Positions 38,799 through 51,410 are shown, numbered from the stretch's first letter. The stretch: DNA of 64,000 bases from Craterostigma plantagineum (GCA_027422505.1 JAPQWV010001596.1:1-64000), one strand, 5' to 3'. The notes: a model not told the origin generated them from the sequence alone. Made by a program: numbers and translations.

Positions 38799-40534
38799 TT
38801 TTCCTTCTCAAAAAATCAATCTTCGACGTACAAACCTTCTCCGTCAAGCTACACCTCAGAATAAAACGTTTCGCCTCCTAAAACCCTAGCTTCGAAGATG
38901 TGTTGGGTTTTAGACCTTCCTTATTTTTCAGATGTTAAATTGCGTAAACTCCATAAAAGAAAAACCCAAAACGTCTTGCTCTTTTCAAAAATACCCTAAA
39001 AATACAAAAATACAATCCCAGCCAACACTGAAATGGTCTGTCTCGCTTTTTGGGTTAATCTCTGAAACGGAGATCACTACATCAACCCCCCTCCCCTATT
39101 AATCCGGATGAAATGGTCTGTCTCGCTTTTTGTATCTCACTCTATGTCTCGAAATACGAAATGTAAAAATTAATGATTCTTACTAATACAGAAAAATAAG
39201 ATATGGATATCATTTTGATCATCATAAAATAATGAATAAATTGGTGACGTTTATATGTTTTTATCGTATATATCGCATAAATAATAGCGATTTTGTGAAT
39301 TTGTGAATTGTGATAGAGAGAAAATCTGCTAGCCACTAGATAAAAATTCAATGACTGTGATTAAATGGGACATACAAAGTGGGACAGACGATTTCAACCG
39401 CTATTAATCTCTTCATTTAGCTTATGTGATGAATGTCGTGACGAAGGATTGTCTAGATGATCGGGTATTCCACATTTTGGATAATCCCCAAAAGTTAAAT
39501 AATCATTATCATCTAATTTTGTAAAGTTTACAAACTTTCTGGAGAATTACCCCGAAATAAACATTCATTCCTTATATAATCTTATTTCAGACTTCTATAA
39601 CCTATTTAAATATAAAAAACATTTAAAATATAAAAATATAAAATAATAATGAAATAATAACGATAATATGCCTAGGATCAAATATGACATTCCTTCGGCT
39701 CTTGTCGTGGTCGTATTGTACTTCGCCCTCAGCAATAGGCAATATCATCATTAACATCAATGTGATTAAACAAACGATATTCAACTTGTATGCGATATGA
39801 AATATAAATAAACAAATGCATTGATGGATCATCGGTTATGGCATAATATCATGACCCGTTTGCTATCCAATATAAGCCCAGATAACATAAATAATAAAAT
39901 GATTGTGGCTTGAGCATAGTAAACATAGAACATAGATAATTCTGTCATGTATGTTTGACTAGGTATTTTTAGAACACATAATTCAAGGTGGCAATTTTAG
40001 TCCAACTCGGTGTTTTCGACTCTCCGTGAATAAATTCCGGACTAAAATTAAATTTCTAAGTTTAAATGTAGTAAAATTGCTTTAATTTGATACTTAATAT
40101 CCAAAATTGCGACCGTATCCTTAAATTGCAACAATTTGATTAAAATTGTCACCCTTAAATAACGGTCCTGAAAATGCCAACATAGTGAAACATACCGGAC
40201 TAGCATATAATTAAGCCTTAAAATTAAAAAGTTAATTAATTTTTGTAATAGTATTAGCCATTAGGAGAAAGTTAACTAGTTTCGGCATATTATAAATTAC
40301 TAACATAACATGTCAGTGTTGATGTTCTATGTATTTCCTTCTTTGCCCTTTTCTGTTCGTTGTTCGCTTTCATACTAGGAGGTCTCTTCTCACTATCAAG
40401 GCGAACCAACAAACCGAATCAGTTTCATACATTAAAACAAGAAGGTTCTCAGATTTCACACTTACGATAACTAACAACAGAAATGGCATGACGAGCAATG
40501 ATATGCTTTCACTACAAGACGAGCAAACGATTCG
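38799..40534. other. Intergenic region
   Basis: AT-rich spacer between Tim9 and the first receptor gene. A 23-base direct repeat (GAAATGGTCTGTCTCGCTTT...) occurs at 39030 and 39110, framing an 80-bp unit. No gene is recognised. Confidence 0.5.
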
Positions 40535-43140
40535 TTACTGCTCAATAACACTGAGGAAGTTGTCATGAGCCCAATATTCTTCTCGATCCTTCTTGATCTG
40601 CTCCACCGCCTCAACGACATCCTGCTTACAAAAGCTCGCGTGTATTGCCTGAATCTGAGGTAAGTCTCCAAGAAACGAAGGAATTTTCACAAGCTGATAC
40701 AAACCGAAGAGCACAAGCTTCGTAAGACTACCAAAGGCATTCGAATATTCTGTATCCGTCGTCCAAGAAAACAGATCCAAGTATTCGAGTTTCAAGTACT
40801 TCAGCCGCTGAAATTCTTCTTCGCCAGTAATGCACCACTCCTCCCCAACAAACGAATCCCTCTTCAGTTTAAGCACTTCGAGGTTAGGCAACGAACCAAT
40901 CACTGACATGTCTTCCAAGAAAGCTTGCAATCCATCAACGTCAGCCTGACCAACGAAGGCGGGAAGGATACATTTTTCAAAGACATTACCAAGGAAACGT
41001 CTCTTATGTCGAAAGAACGCCTGCGACACACCAATTTCAATGCTTGGAGATCGCGAAAGAGTTTGAGCCCGTCGAGGCTGTAATAAGAGCAGTCTAGTTC
41101 TTCTCCTTCTTTGGGTCGGGGTCGTACAGTACACCTAGTCTCACTATATTCGGGATTCTTCTCACAACCTCCGATGTGAACCTAAGATTCTTAACCAGCT
41201 TAAGCGTAGTTAGATGTTGCAAGACAGTCGCGGAGCTCTTATCTTCAGGTTCAGGCAGCGCATGGCGTAGTAAATGCAAGTATCGCAATTGTGGCATCTC
41301 CCATATCTTAGACAACAGCATAGTAACCTCCTGGCCGCTTACGTGGAAATATACGCTGTAAATTCCAAAGTAGAAAGACAGACGATGGAGATGCAAATAC
41401 TATTTCTTTCGAGTGAAAGCGAAACCGATCCCCAATAGAAAGGGGACGTTAATTTCGTCACTTGGGGGACTTCAGCACGTTGGTCGTGGACCCTTTCGAC
41501 TAACCTGACAGATCTTGATCCGTTGAGCTGTGAGTACTTAGAGGCGCAATCATCGCAGACCGTGGGATTCAAGACAGTTGTTGATAGGGAACCAACGAGG
41601 ACTTCTTGCAAATGAAACCTCTCTTGGGTCCCATTTTTGCCGCACAAGAAGCACGAATTTTGGGATTTGAGTGATGAATATGATATTTCTTGAACTTTTG
41701 GAACGTGCAGAAAGCTCTCACCTTGAGATTCTTTGATGCCTATTTGCCACAAGAGGCCGTTGATGGCACAAGTTTTGGTATTCCCTCTGCTTCCTTTTTC
41801 AACTGCCGTAACCATACTTCTGCCGATCAGATCTTCTACGTATTCTACAGCACTACTTCTTCCGTGTTTCTATCACCAGTCGGTCTCACGATTCCAACAG
41901 AAACCCACAGCTCGATTAGCCTACACACTTCAATACGGCCTTTGGAAATTCTGTCATGCTTACGAAGCATAGTTTGAGATGAATAGGCAAATCATTGTAG
42001 CTTAGAGACAACACTCCTGTCAAACCTTCATCAGAGTCTAAATCAAGAGCCGAGTCCATATTCTCTGCAAAAGCCTCCCAAAGTGAGCGATCGTGGCCGA
42101 ATTTAGAAACGGATGCAGCAACCACCACGATTGCAAGAGGAAGTCCATTACATCCTCTCACAATTCTCTTACCTATTTCCTCCAACTCACTAGGACACTT
42201 ACTGTTGTGTCCAAAGACTTTTTCGCAGAACAATCTCCAACCACTTTCGTGATCAAGCAAATTAACGTTATAGCTCTTCCTGGTAAAACTGGCTACGGAT
42301 TGCGTCCTAGTTGTTATAAGGATTCGACTTCCATTCGCATTGTTCGGCAAGCAACGCTTGAGCTCGTCCCAAGCTTCGATACTCCATACATCATCCATAA
42401 CTATTAAATACCTCGTACCATACAACGTTTTGAGTAATCGCTCTCCTAATTCATCAACAGAATCATGGACAAATTCCCCACCTAGCAGGCCTATAAGAAG
42501 ATCTCGAACGTCGAATTCTTGCGATACAGTGACCCAACCACGAAAACTAAAGTGCTCAGCCAGAAATCGATGATTATAATGTGCCGCGCAAGAGTTGTCT
42601 TACCGATACCTCCCATTCCCACGATACCGATGATCACGCGATCGCGAATTCCATCAGTGAGGCCACCCAAGATCTTTAGATACAAATCCTCAAATCCCAC
42701 CATAGTAGTAGTGTTGCCACGAAAATCAACCCTCGGCGCACGCTCATGAGAAGGATTTCCGCGACGTCGAAGGTCTTTATCCATCGTCGCCATCGCCTTC
42801 AGTTCTTCATTCGCTGACTCAATCCTTTGGGTCAACGCTTGTATCTCTTCGCAGAATGGGCTGTTATCGTAGTCGGATTCCCCACCACGAAGCTGATCAC
42901 GACGTACTTATCTATCAAATCATCTGCCTCCTTAACAGCTCCGCGGATCTGCAATATTGTTGAGCCGTCGATTGCTCCGTGCGTGGGAGAAAGCAGCTCG
43001 AGAGACTCTTGCAGTAGGCCTACTTTTTCTCGCAGAGTTTCGATTAGCGATTTGTTGGGAAGAGGGCGACGACGAGGTAGAAGAGCGTTGTCCAAAGAAC
43101 GCATAAGAGCGAGCACAGATGCATAAGCTGCTACTGCCAT
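40535..43140 (-). CDS. CC-NB-LRR immune receptor, R1A/R1B-like (frame-broken)
   Basis: Minus strand from an ATG at 43140 (MAVAAYASVLALMRSLDN, Rx-type coiled coil). NB-ARC motifs appear in order: IGIVGMGGIGKTTLARHI (P-loop, about 42610), RYLIVMDDVW (kinase 2), GSRILITTRTQSVASF (RNBS-B), GCNGLPLAIVVVAASV (GLPL), LSYNDLPIHLKLCF and MTEFPKGRIEV (RNBS-D region), then INGLLWQIGIKES in the MHD position. LRRs follow (MPQLRYLHLLRHALPEPEDK, LQHLTTLKLVKNLRF, LGSLTKLVLFGLYQ-type units) to the TAA at 40535. At least six frame breaks occur, near 42840, 42560, 41965, 41835, 41350 and 41090. Whether these are sequencing errors or decay cannot be decided here. Family members recognise pathogen effectors (general knowledge). 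Confidence 0.85.
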
Positions 43141-43301
43141 TTTCTGAAGAATCAAAGAAGTTGAAGAACTTTAGGAGGGGATGGTTTCGATGTCAGTAGA
43201 AATAAGTGATTTTAACTCCAATCAAAGAAGTCAACCGTCCATACGTACAGCTGTGGATTGATTATTCCCGGGAACCAAGTTGGTATTTTATTATTACTAG
43301 G
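43141..43301 (-). promoter_or_regulatory. Upstream region of NLR1 with W-box block
   Basis: The block 43209-43293 contains CAAAGAAGTCAA (a TTGAC W-box core on the gene's sense strand) and matches the block upstream of the second receptor gene at 52988-53048. Confidence 0.5.
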
Positions 43302-44589
43302 TGTTGCCCGTGCTACGCACGGATATATTTTGTGAATTTAAATATGATTATACATAGAGTAGTATTAGTTAGCTTCTGTCTGAAGCGGATTTGGTAGGAC
43401 CCGGAAGTTGTCTCTATTATTTGAAACGGACTCGAGACTCGTTGAGTATCCTACCCGTGCCAAAGCCCGAATAAGTGGGATCTGATCAGGCAGACCCGTC
43501 AGACCCGATTGCTTTATAATTTATAATTTAGGTACTCTCAGTGGCAGGTAACTGTGATGACAATGAACCAAGTTATTATCACTACCATAGTGCATTTGAG
43601 CCCACCATTTCTTCCGTTGATCGCTCTCTGGGACTACATTATCGTTTTTTTTACTGCAGTCGTTCTTGCTCTCGTCTTCCTTCTACTCCTATTAGTCTTT
43701 AAGAGGATATGTATACTGGTTTTGACAACCAAATTCAAATGAAAAGTACCTTCGACCAAGATCATATCTCAAATGAAAGTGATGATAACGAATCTCAATC
43801 CAGTCGTAAGGCTATATTGGTGTCATACTGCGATTTGCAACTTGTCAGACTACACCAGTGTAAGATTGCGAATTCGCACGATTATAAATTTGCAAGACTT
43901 CTTGTCAAGTATGTGATTGTAGCTCTGTAAGAATGCAAACGTGCAAGACCGATTACAACCTATAAGATGTTGAAAACTGATTATTAAGACCAATCCGGAA
44001 CCACGGGATATTTTGTTATGAAATTTAAATATGTCTTCAAAATAGATAGAGAACCTAACTTTTGTTAGTCGTCATTGCATAACATACTCTGAGGGGAAGG
44101 AAATTATCAGCTTCGTAATTTGAACGACCACATTTGTCTGATGAGGAAAGAATGATTCTCGAAATATGAATTTTTGAGTTCTAACTCTGCTGTCCAACTG
44201 TGAGACCACCAGTTGTGTCAATGCATTTTGTAAACCGGACATTGTTAAAGCGCGGCGACATAAATAAATAGTAAAAAAAAATAACAACAATAATAATACT
44301 CGTGTAAATTATAACATTCAATCGCTCGGCTTTCAAATTGCTTATAGAAAAGTCTTACAAATTGTGTAAATACACGCTCATATCTCAATATTGGTATCAA
44401 TATTTGAATTATATTATATTATATTATACTATATTATATTATATTATAAATTGATGCGAAGAAAGTTTGTATTAACGTAGATGTAGATCACTCCAGCCCT
44501 ATTCGTGGAGGTTAGTGCATCAGATGTCTCTTTGATGACTCTTTCGTTGTATCCCTATTGAAGAATTGCAGCTATTCCATCTGCGCATT
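43302..44589. other. Repeat-like intergenic DNA
   Basis: Begins with a hairpin CCGTGCTACGCACGG (43308-43322) of the type near the ends of plant repeat families. A diverged copy of the following ~40 bases recurs near 43995. No coding content. Confidence 0.35.
44408..44448. repeat. (ATATT)n microsatellite
   Basis: About eight 5-base units with one interruption. Confidence 0.85.
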
Positions 44590-44925
44590 GAAATGCCGTG
44601 TTTCATTACAAGTATATACATGGCATGCATATGTTGATAAGAAAAAATCCAGTCGTTTATGCAGATAGATACCATGATCGATAAAATGCAGTTGATGAAA
44701 CCATAAAATGACATGTATGACCGTTACTTGTATTGATTTGACTCATACAATTTCTTTTTTTTCATCTCAAGTATATACACAACATTTATATCTTAATAAG
44801 AAAAGAGTCAGTCGTTTATGCAGATGGAGAGTATAATCGATGAAATACTCTTGATGAAACCACAAAATGACATGTCTCACAGTTTCTTGTATTGATTTGA
44901 CTTATACAATAAAGCAACTAAAATG
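44590..44925. repeat. ~165-bp direct tandem duplication
   Basis: Two diverged copies meet near 44755. Both contain AAGTATATACA, CAGTCGTTTATGCAGAT, TTGATGAAACCA and CTTGTATTGATTTGACT. No coding capacity. Confidence 0.7.
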
Positions 44926-46018
44926 GTGTATGTACGGTGTTATTTCAGATATAAACACAATTTTCAAGTTAGTCATGGGTTTGTCCACATATCAATTATT
45001 TTATTGTGTAATATAAAATTATTGCACGATTATCCTTAGCTCTTATAAAAACAATAAAAAAACATTATCTATAGCCTCACTGCCATGCAGTCATACAGTC
45101 TTACAATGTCTAAGTAGTGCCATCTGATAGTTGTGCATCGTACAGTCTTACATGTGTGCAGTCTTACAATCTTACAATTTTTAAGTCGTGCAGTCTCATA
45201 GCTGATTGCAGTCTCATAGTTGTGCATCGTACAATCTTAACATGTTTGACTATTGCAGCCTCAAACAAACTTAAACATCGTTCTTTCGGTGCGCAGACGT
45301 GACAGTCAAACATAATTGTCAAATTTTCGTTATGACAATGCTAAGATTGTACTAAAAATCGATATGTACGACTGCTTCACTGTTCAATAATATATAGTTT
45401 AATTGTATGAATGTATTAGTTTTCCTGTTGTTTTAAGTTGTTTGCCTCACCGAATTTATAATGCGGTTGGGTTTTGTTGTTTTAAGCAGTTGATCAACTT
45501 TTTGCAACAAATTTAAATACAGTTATCCAAATGTGGTAGGCGTAAATCATTTTATTTAACTGTGAGAAAGTAATAAACTATATGAATATAAGTACAGTGA
45601 GGCTGATATTATTCGGCCATATACCACATTTAATAAAATCTATGGTCAATATTCATGTGTTGCCCAATGCGATGCACGGGTTATACTTATTGATCTGACT
45701 GTTTGTTGCACTTTTGTTGAAAGACGTAACTAATATAGTTCAGTATCGTTTATCTTTATAAAACAAACCTCCTCGTGTTGATTCATGCGCCATCAGTATG
45801 TAATGGAAACATTGTATCAAAGATTAGATCAATATGCTAGATTTCATAATGAAATATTTCGTCAAGATTTGAGAGTACCTCATCGAGCGGTTATGTGATA
45901 ACATAGCCAAATTCTATGAAAGCACATTCATAAAGTGTTCAACTCGATTGCCCAACACAAAGCACATTCATAAACGTATAACAGGTAAACACATATAAGC
46001 TAACTAATACATACTACG
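44926..46018. other. Repeat-like intergenic DNA with CAGTCTTACA words
   Basis: Between 45060 and 45250 the words CAGTCTTACA / CAGTCTCATA / TGTGCATCGTACA recur at irregular spacing. A second hairpin-like GTTGCCC...GATGCACGGG lies at 45657-45680. No gene. Confidence 0.4.
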
Positions 46019-47503
46019 TGCACCCGCCAAAAAGTGAGCAACTGTAAACAAATAAATATTCAAATACATACTACTTGCACCCGCCAAAATGTGCAATACT
46101 TAAAAGCAAAAATGATTATGGACTACGTTCTGGATCAAACGTTTGATCTTCTACCTCTATTTCATGGGGAATGCGTAACAGTTATATAGAACATGTAAAC
46201 ACATATACAAAATAGTGCACTACTTGTGAACGAATAGACTACAGTCAGCCCTATAAGATAGTATCCCCTCACCAGATAATTTATTCTGGAGTGTTAGTCT
46301 TTATGACCACCATCGTGCGTTTGCTTTTGCTAGGGATTTGTATTAATATCTTTATGCTTTATTTATAATTACTTAAATATATGAATGATTTGGTTGTCAT
46401 TCTATTATAATACAACATATCATACAAAATAATTCGGGAGTCGCCCACTTGATCAGTCATACAAAATTAACGATATTAACATGCTACTACACATTATCGC
46501 AGGTGGTCAATTGGGCGGTCTTATAACATTATTGTTAATAACAATTATATAATAATCAGCTTTGATTCGATATGATAATGAAACATGAATATTAACAACC
46601 GTACAATAATATTTATATAATACATCATGAAGTCGGGGATGTCTGCGAGGTGTAAGTACACGAACAATTGTATTTTCAAGAACAAACTTGTTAATGAAAA
46701 AAAAGGAAATTGCACCTCTGCCTGCTTTTAGTCGAATCTATCTGGCAGCATGACAATGGTTGCACCCGCCAAAAGGTGAGCAACTGTAAACAAATAAATA
46801 TTCAAATACATACTACTTGCACCGCCAAAATGAGCAGTACTTAAAAGCGAAAATGATTATGGACTACGTTTTGGACCAAACGTTTGATCTTCTACCTCTA
46901 CTTCATGGGGAATGCGTAACAGTTATATAGAACATGTAAACACATACACAAAATAATGCACTACTTGTGAACGAATAGACTACAATCAGCCCTATACGAT
47001 ATTATCCCCTCACCAGATAATTTATTCTGGAGTGTTAGTCTTTATGACCACCATCGTGCGTTTGCTTTTGCTAGAGATTTGTATTAATATCTTTATGCTT
47101 TATTTATAATTACTTAAATATATGAATGATTTGGTTGTCTTTCTATTATAATACAACATATCATACAAAATAATTCGGGAGTCGCCCACTTGAGCAGTCA
47201 TACAAAATTAACGATATTAACATGCTACTACACATTATCGCAGGTGGTCAATTGGGCGGTCTTATATCATTATTGTTAATAACAATTATATAATAATCAG
47301 CTTTGATTCGACATGATAATGAAACATGAATATTAACAACCGTACAATAATATTTATATAATACATCATGAAGTCGGGGATGTCTGCGAGGCATAAGTAC
47401 ACGAACAATTGTATTTTCATGAACAAATTGTAAATGAAAAAAAAAAAGGAAATTGCACCTCTGCCTGCTTTTAGTCGAATCTGTCTGGCAGCATGACAAT
47501 GGT
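46019..47503. repeat. 742-bp tandem direct duplication
   Basis: Copy 1 (46019-46760) and copy 2 (46761-47503) both start TGCACCCGCCAAAA and end TCTGGCAGCATGACAATGGT. They differ at only scattered bases over their whole length. Each contains an internal second CACCCGCCAAAATG (one base missing in copy 2). No reading frame of interest. Confidence 0.9.
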
Positions 47504-47983
47504 TGCGACCACATCTAAGAGCAATCTTACAACCTCATAGCTTACTCCTTTAACAGCCATGCACATAACGTTCTATTTTTTGTTGTCGGTGTTTCAAACC
47601 AGCCCTATTTTCCCCACTGACCACGGCTTTGAATGGAGAGAAAGTGTTTTACAGTTAAGTGATATGCAAAAGATCAAAAACGAAATAAATGCCAATCTAT
47701 ATTCATATCTTCGGACTTGAGTAGTATGCAGGTAGACGAATCAGTAATTCACAATGACAATGTTTTGGTAAAGAACACCAACTGTTTTGGTAATCATCAG
47801 TATAAAACGATACACACCTTTGGGGAAAATGGCATCCTCACTACACCATCTTTTCCAATGGACAACGGAACCTAAATTTAGGTTTCAACGTTAAAACAGA
47901 TCAATGGCCATGGAAGAGGCCACCAATCAAAGTCTAATTATATAGAGAATTATGTCACAGTTATGCTTCGAAGATTTGCTTAC
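47504..47983. other. Spacer downstream of the beta-galactosidase fragment
   Basis: The exons expected next in a GH35 gene are not visible. A 53-codon frame at 47563 on the plus strand has no recognisable content. Confidence 0.4.
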
Positions 47984-48440
47984 CACTTGGTCGGGGGCAT
48001 CTTCTTCCTTGCACATCACCCACGGAACGCCTGTGTTCAATCCAACGGCCATATTTGCAGCCCAATAACGTATCGATGGCCAGCTTGGCCGAGTTCTTTT
48101 GCTTGGGCCCATACTCATTCTCAATCTGAATAAACAATTTAGTGTTCGAAAAGTTAAGATTATTCATAAAAGCTGAACAGGGAAAGAGTATGTGTTATAA
48201 AGCGATGAAATCCCACCTGAGCACTGACCTCCCTGAGATTCATAAAGATTCTCACTCTTCATAAGATTTACAATTGTCTCCGTGAACTTTTGCATAGCCA
48301 TCTGTCAAGGAAAGATTGCTATTGAAAATACAACCAATTTTCAGTTTTCACCACTGACTGCTTATAAAGAGAACCTTGAATGGCTCATTATCTGTCCTAC
48401 AGGTAAACCTGGTATATATTTGAGCCAAACTGGAAATCCC
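47984..48440 (-). pseudogene. Beta-galactosidase (GH35) gene fragment
   Basis: Three exon-like blocks with GT-AG borders. 48375-48440 reads GFPVWLKYIPG...CRTDNEPFK after a one-base shift. 48217-48301 reads MAMQKFTETIVNLMKSENLY then ESQGG. 47984-48125 reads IQIENEYGP, then [20 protein letters not shown] and DDAPDQVV-type sequence after shifts. IENEYG holds the GH35 acid/base glutamate. The segment PIILSQ normally ending the second block is missing. Neither the first exon nor the nucleophile and sugar-binding exons are found. So only part of the barrel domain remains, beside tandem repeats. Confidence 0.75.
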
Positions 48441-49200
48441 CTGCAATAAGAAAAAACGGATCCATGAAGTCTATGTTTCAGCAAAAAGCAAGGACGATTG
48501 ATTGGATAATCAACTTATAGCCGAAGTCATTTTCTAAGCTAATCATAAAATTTCACATGACTACCGAATACAGGAAGAAAATGCATACCTATACATTACT
48601 TACCGACATAGTTAGGCATGAATTCATAGGATTTCTTGGTTTCTTCTTGCCCCTCTATTCCCTTCTTGTCGTTAACCTTCCTAATGAGCGAATGTAGCAG
48701 CGCATGTCACAAAGTACGTGAATGATATAATTAATCAAAGGCAAACATACTTATCATCGAAAGGAGCGAAAAAGGTAGGCAAGATTATGGAAAAACATAG
48801 TGGAATAATATCTGTGACCTCTCAAAACATTCACGTAGAGAAAATGGGATAATCTATACCAGAGAGAAACTTGCAAGCAAATTAAAAGACAGCAGCTGAG
48901 TATCTGCCTCGTGATTTCATCATTGCTTCCAATATTTTGCCTATGGAGTACAAAACCATTCAATACATGAATGAGAAGCTTCATCGACAAAAGAAATGGT
49001 AGAGAAATGAAATCAGAACACTGAAACATAACATAAAGGACATACAGCAAACCTAATAATTAGATTAGCCGAAAAGGGGATACAACAGCGTAAGCACAAA
49101 AAGGACAATCTTGAATCCCTTTCAATTGAGTCCCACAGTAAAAATTCCCATTGTAGCTTCTGAAATTGGCAAACAGAGAACGGGATCGGTGATCGCGTGC
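48441..49200. other. Exon-like segments of unknown identity
   Basis: On the minus strand, 48606-48680 reads VNDKKGIEGQEETKKSYEFM then PNYV before a GTAAGT donor, and about 49065-49150 reads NGNFYCGTQLKGIQDCPFCA. They look coding but I do not recognise the family and cannot link them to the beta-galactosidase fragment. Confidence 0.3.
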
Positions 49201-51060
49201 GTGTACGTTAATATATTAAATAAAGGTTCGGGCAAGTACGTCAAGTATAATTAAAACGAATATGTTATAACTAGCACGACGCGCGATAGGCAGTGTACCT
49301 ATCATTTGTAGAATAGCTATAGCGAATATCCGAGTATCGAACACGAGGAATAAATTGAGTACTAGTAATAACCTATCATTTGATATTTAGCCTAAATAAA
49401 TATTGTTTTAGTTGTATTTTTATTTATAAAATATTCTAACAAACCAAAAGCTTGAATGCAACTTAAATATTTAAAATATAACTTTTATATAAATATAAAA
49501 CGGGAGTGCTCGGGATTGCGAATCCCGCTAGGTATCATTGACGAGGCCGTAAAATATCGTTAACACAAATATAATGACTAAGTCGCGGTAATTCCTACTC
49601 ACGTCCGAATTTGCTGTCGCCCTAAATGGTTGTGAGAATAAATATTAATTTACCTAAGCGAGGATCGATTATTTGCTGTCGCCCTATAATCGAATTCCTA
49701 TCATTTTATGAAAGGCCTAATCGTTTTTCTAGCTGTCGCCCTAAAACGATATTACCACGAAATCACATCAACACATAGACATATCGAAGTGATATCAAAT
49801 CAACACATAGACATATTAATTTGAACAACAAAATCACAAATGATAAATAGTCAATATCGCATGTTCACGAGTATTTTATGTCCAACAATGATTCTACCTA
49901 GCGTTCATCTCATCCCAAGCACACGATAAACTTAGCTACTCATATTTACGACGGAAACAAGGGAATAAGTAAATATCAAAGACGAGAACATAATTTCTTC
50001 CCTGATATTTGGCTCCGCTAACGTCGCGTCCCCTCCAAGTTTTCGGTCGCAAATAGATTCTGCCCTCACGTCTCTTCTCAGCCCGTGTACGTACCGCTAC
50101 CCTCCACTGCGTGTGTGCGCTGCGTGAACTTCAATTGCCCACTGCCCTACGTGCGTACGTCGTTGAGTGATTTCGTCGAGCGGGTGGTGAGCGACCGAGG
50201 AAGCTACAACAGTACAGCTTAGTACTTCAGCTATGCGCTGCCCTACCTTGATCTTTGCTGTCGTGTGGTCGAGTAAGAGGGCAGATGTGTGCTTTGGTTC
50301 CTTGTTGCAGCTGCGAGCTTTCCCTTTAAATTTGGCCGTGAGATAATTGAGCTTGGAGAGGTGTGTGCTGTGTTGAGTGAGGGTACGACTTCCTTGGTGA
50401 GATGCCTCCTTGAGGTGGGTGCTTGAGAGGCCGAGGTGTGCAACGTGTTGATGTGGGTGATGGTTGAGAGGTGCTTGGTGATGAGGTGCTTGGTTGATGA
50501 GGTGGGTGCTTGGTTGATGGCCGACGTTCGACGGTGAAGTGGTGAGAAGTTCCCCCCTTGCTCCAAGATTGGCCTCCCTTTTATAAAGCTCACGTGGGTA
50601 TAACCAGAAGACATGGGGCGAATTTTCTTCCTTGAATTCGTCGATCAGTCGCACATTTGTTTGTCTGCTCGTGTATGCACGCCGTAGGATTTCGTTGGTC
50701 TCCTTGTCTCTTTTCCATTTTTCTCTTTTGTGGACATCTTTGGGCTGGTTCATGGGCTATCAAGGTATAAAATGGCTGGGTTGAAATTGGATTAATGGGC
50801 AGAGTCATATTGAGCTCAATTACGGGCTGTTTCTGCGTAGCAAAGTAGCTTGGCTTCAAAAATTCATATCTTCTGATCTGGAACTCCGAATGGTAATTCC
50901 TTTGGTCAAAATTGATATTAGCTAATCTTCTATCATCGGTTAAAATTTCAGCTCAATTGGACATCATTTACCCCATGTTCTGCAAGAAATACAAAACTGC
51001 CGCAAAACTGCCGTAAAAACGTTAATATTGCTATTAACTCACATTAAGTGCTAGGATGTT
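49201..51060 (-). mobile_element. LTR-retrotransposon remnant
   Basis: On the minus strand a TATA-like TTTATAAAAGGGAGG lies near 50585, and a TCGTGTTCGATACTCGG motif of the kind seen in plant Gypsy elements lies near 49340. GCTGTCGCCCT recurs three times on the plus strand (49611, 49675, 49731). There is no intact protein domain. Boundaries and target-site duplication were not found. Confidence 0.4.
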
Positions 51061-51137
51061 CAAAAAGGCTTCATTAATGAATGCAAACGACTTAAAATTA
51101 ACAAATATAAACGTAATAAATTACGTTTATCAATCGG

Positions 51138-51410
51138 CCACCGCACCATTCGGATATGGGCTAACCACATCACGCCCGTAGACCAAAACATAGTCCCTAC
51201 GGGCGAGATAATGCCTGTAAAGGACACGCCTTTCGACTTCACTACAGAGAATAGGATTGGTGAGCGCATTAAGGAAGCTGGAATAGGCTACGACGACAAC
51301 TGCGTGCTGATTGTGGGGAATGGAAGGAAGGGTTGAAGCACGCGGCTAAGCTGAGGGAAACGATGATTTTGAGGACTTTGAATCTGTGGACGGATGCCAA
51401 AGAGTTACAA
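51138..51410 (+). pseudogene. Aldose 1-epimerase gene fragment
   Basis: The plus strand reads HRTIRIWANHITPVDQNIVP, TGEIMPVKDTPFDFTTENRI, GERIKEAGIGYDDNCVL and, after a one-base shift, GLKHAAKLRE...LNLWTDA. This matches the middle of plant aldose 1-epimerases (galactose mutarotases). The N-terminal third and the C-terminus are missing. It ends against the 3' side of the thioredoxin gene. Confidence 0.7.

Noticed and set aside
47563..47724. 53-codon plus-strand frame with a hydrophobic start
   Set aside because: No family resemblance, no neighbouring exon, and it follows directly on repeat DNA. Probably chance.
50097..50859. 218-residue minus-strand frame rich in His/Ser/Thr
   Set aside because: Lies in LTR-like DNA, has overlapping rival frames and simple-sequence composition, and no recognised domain.
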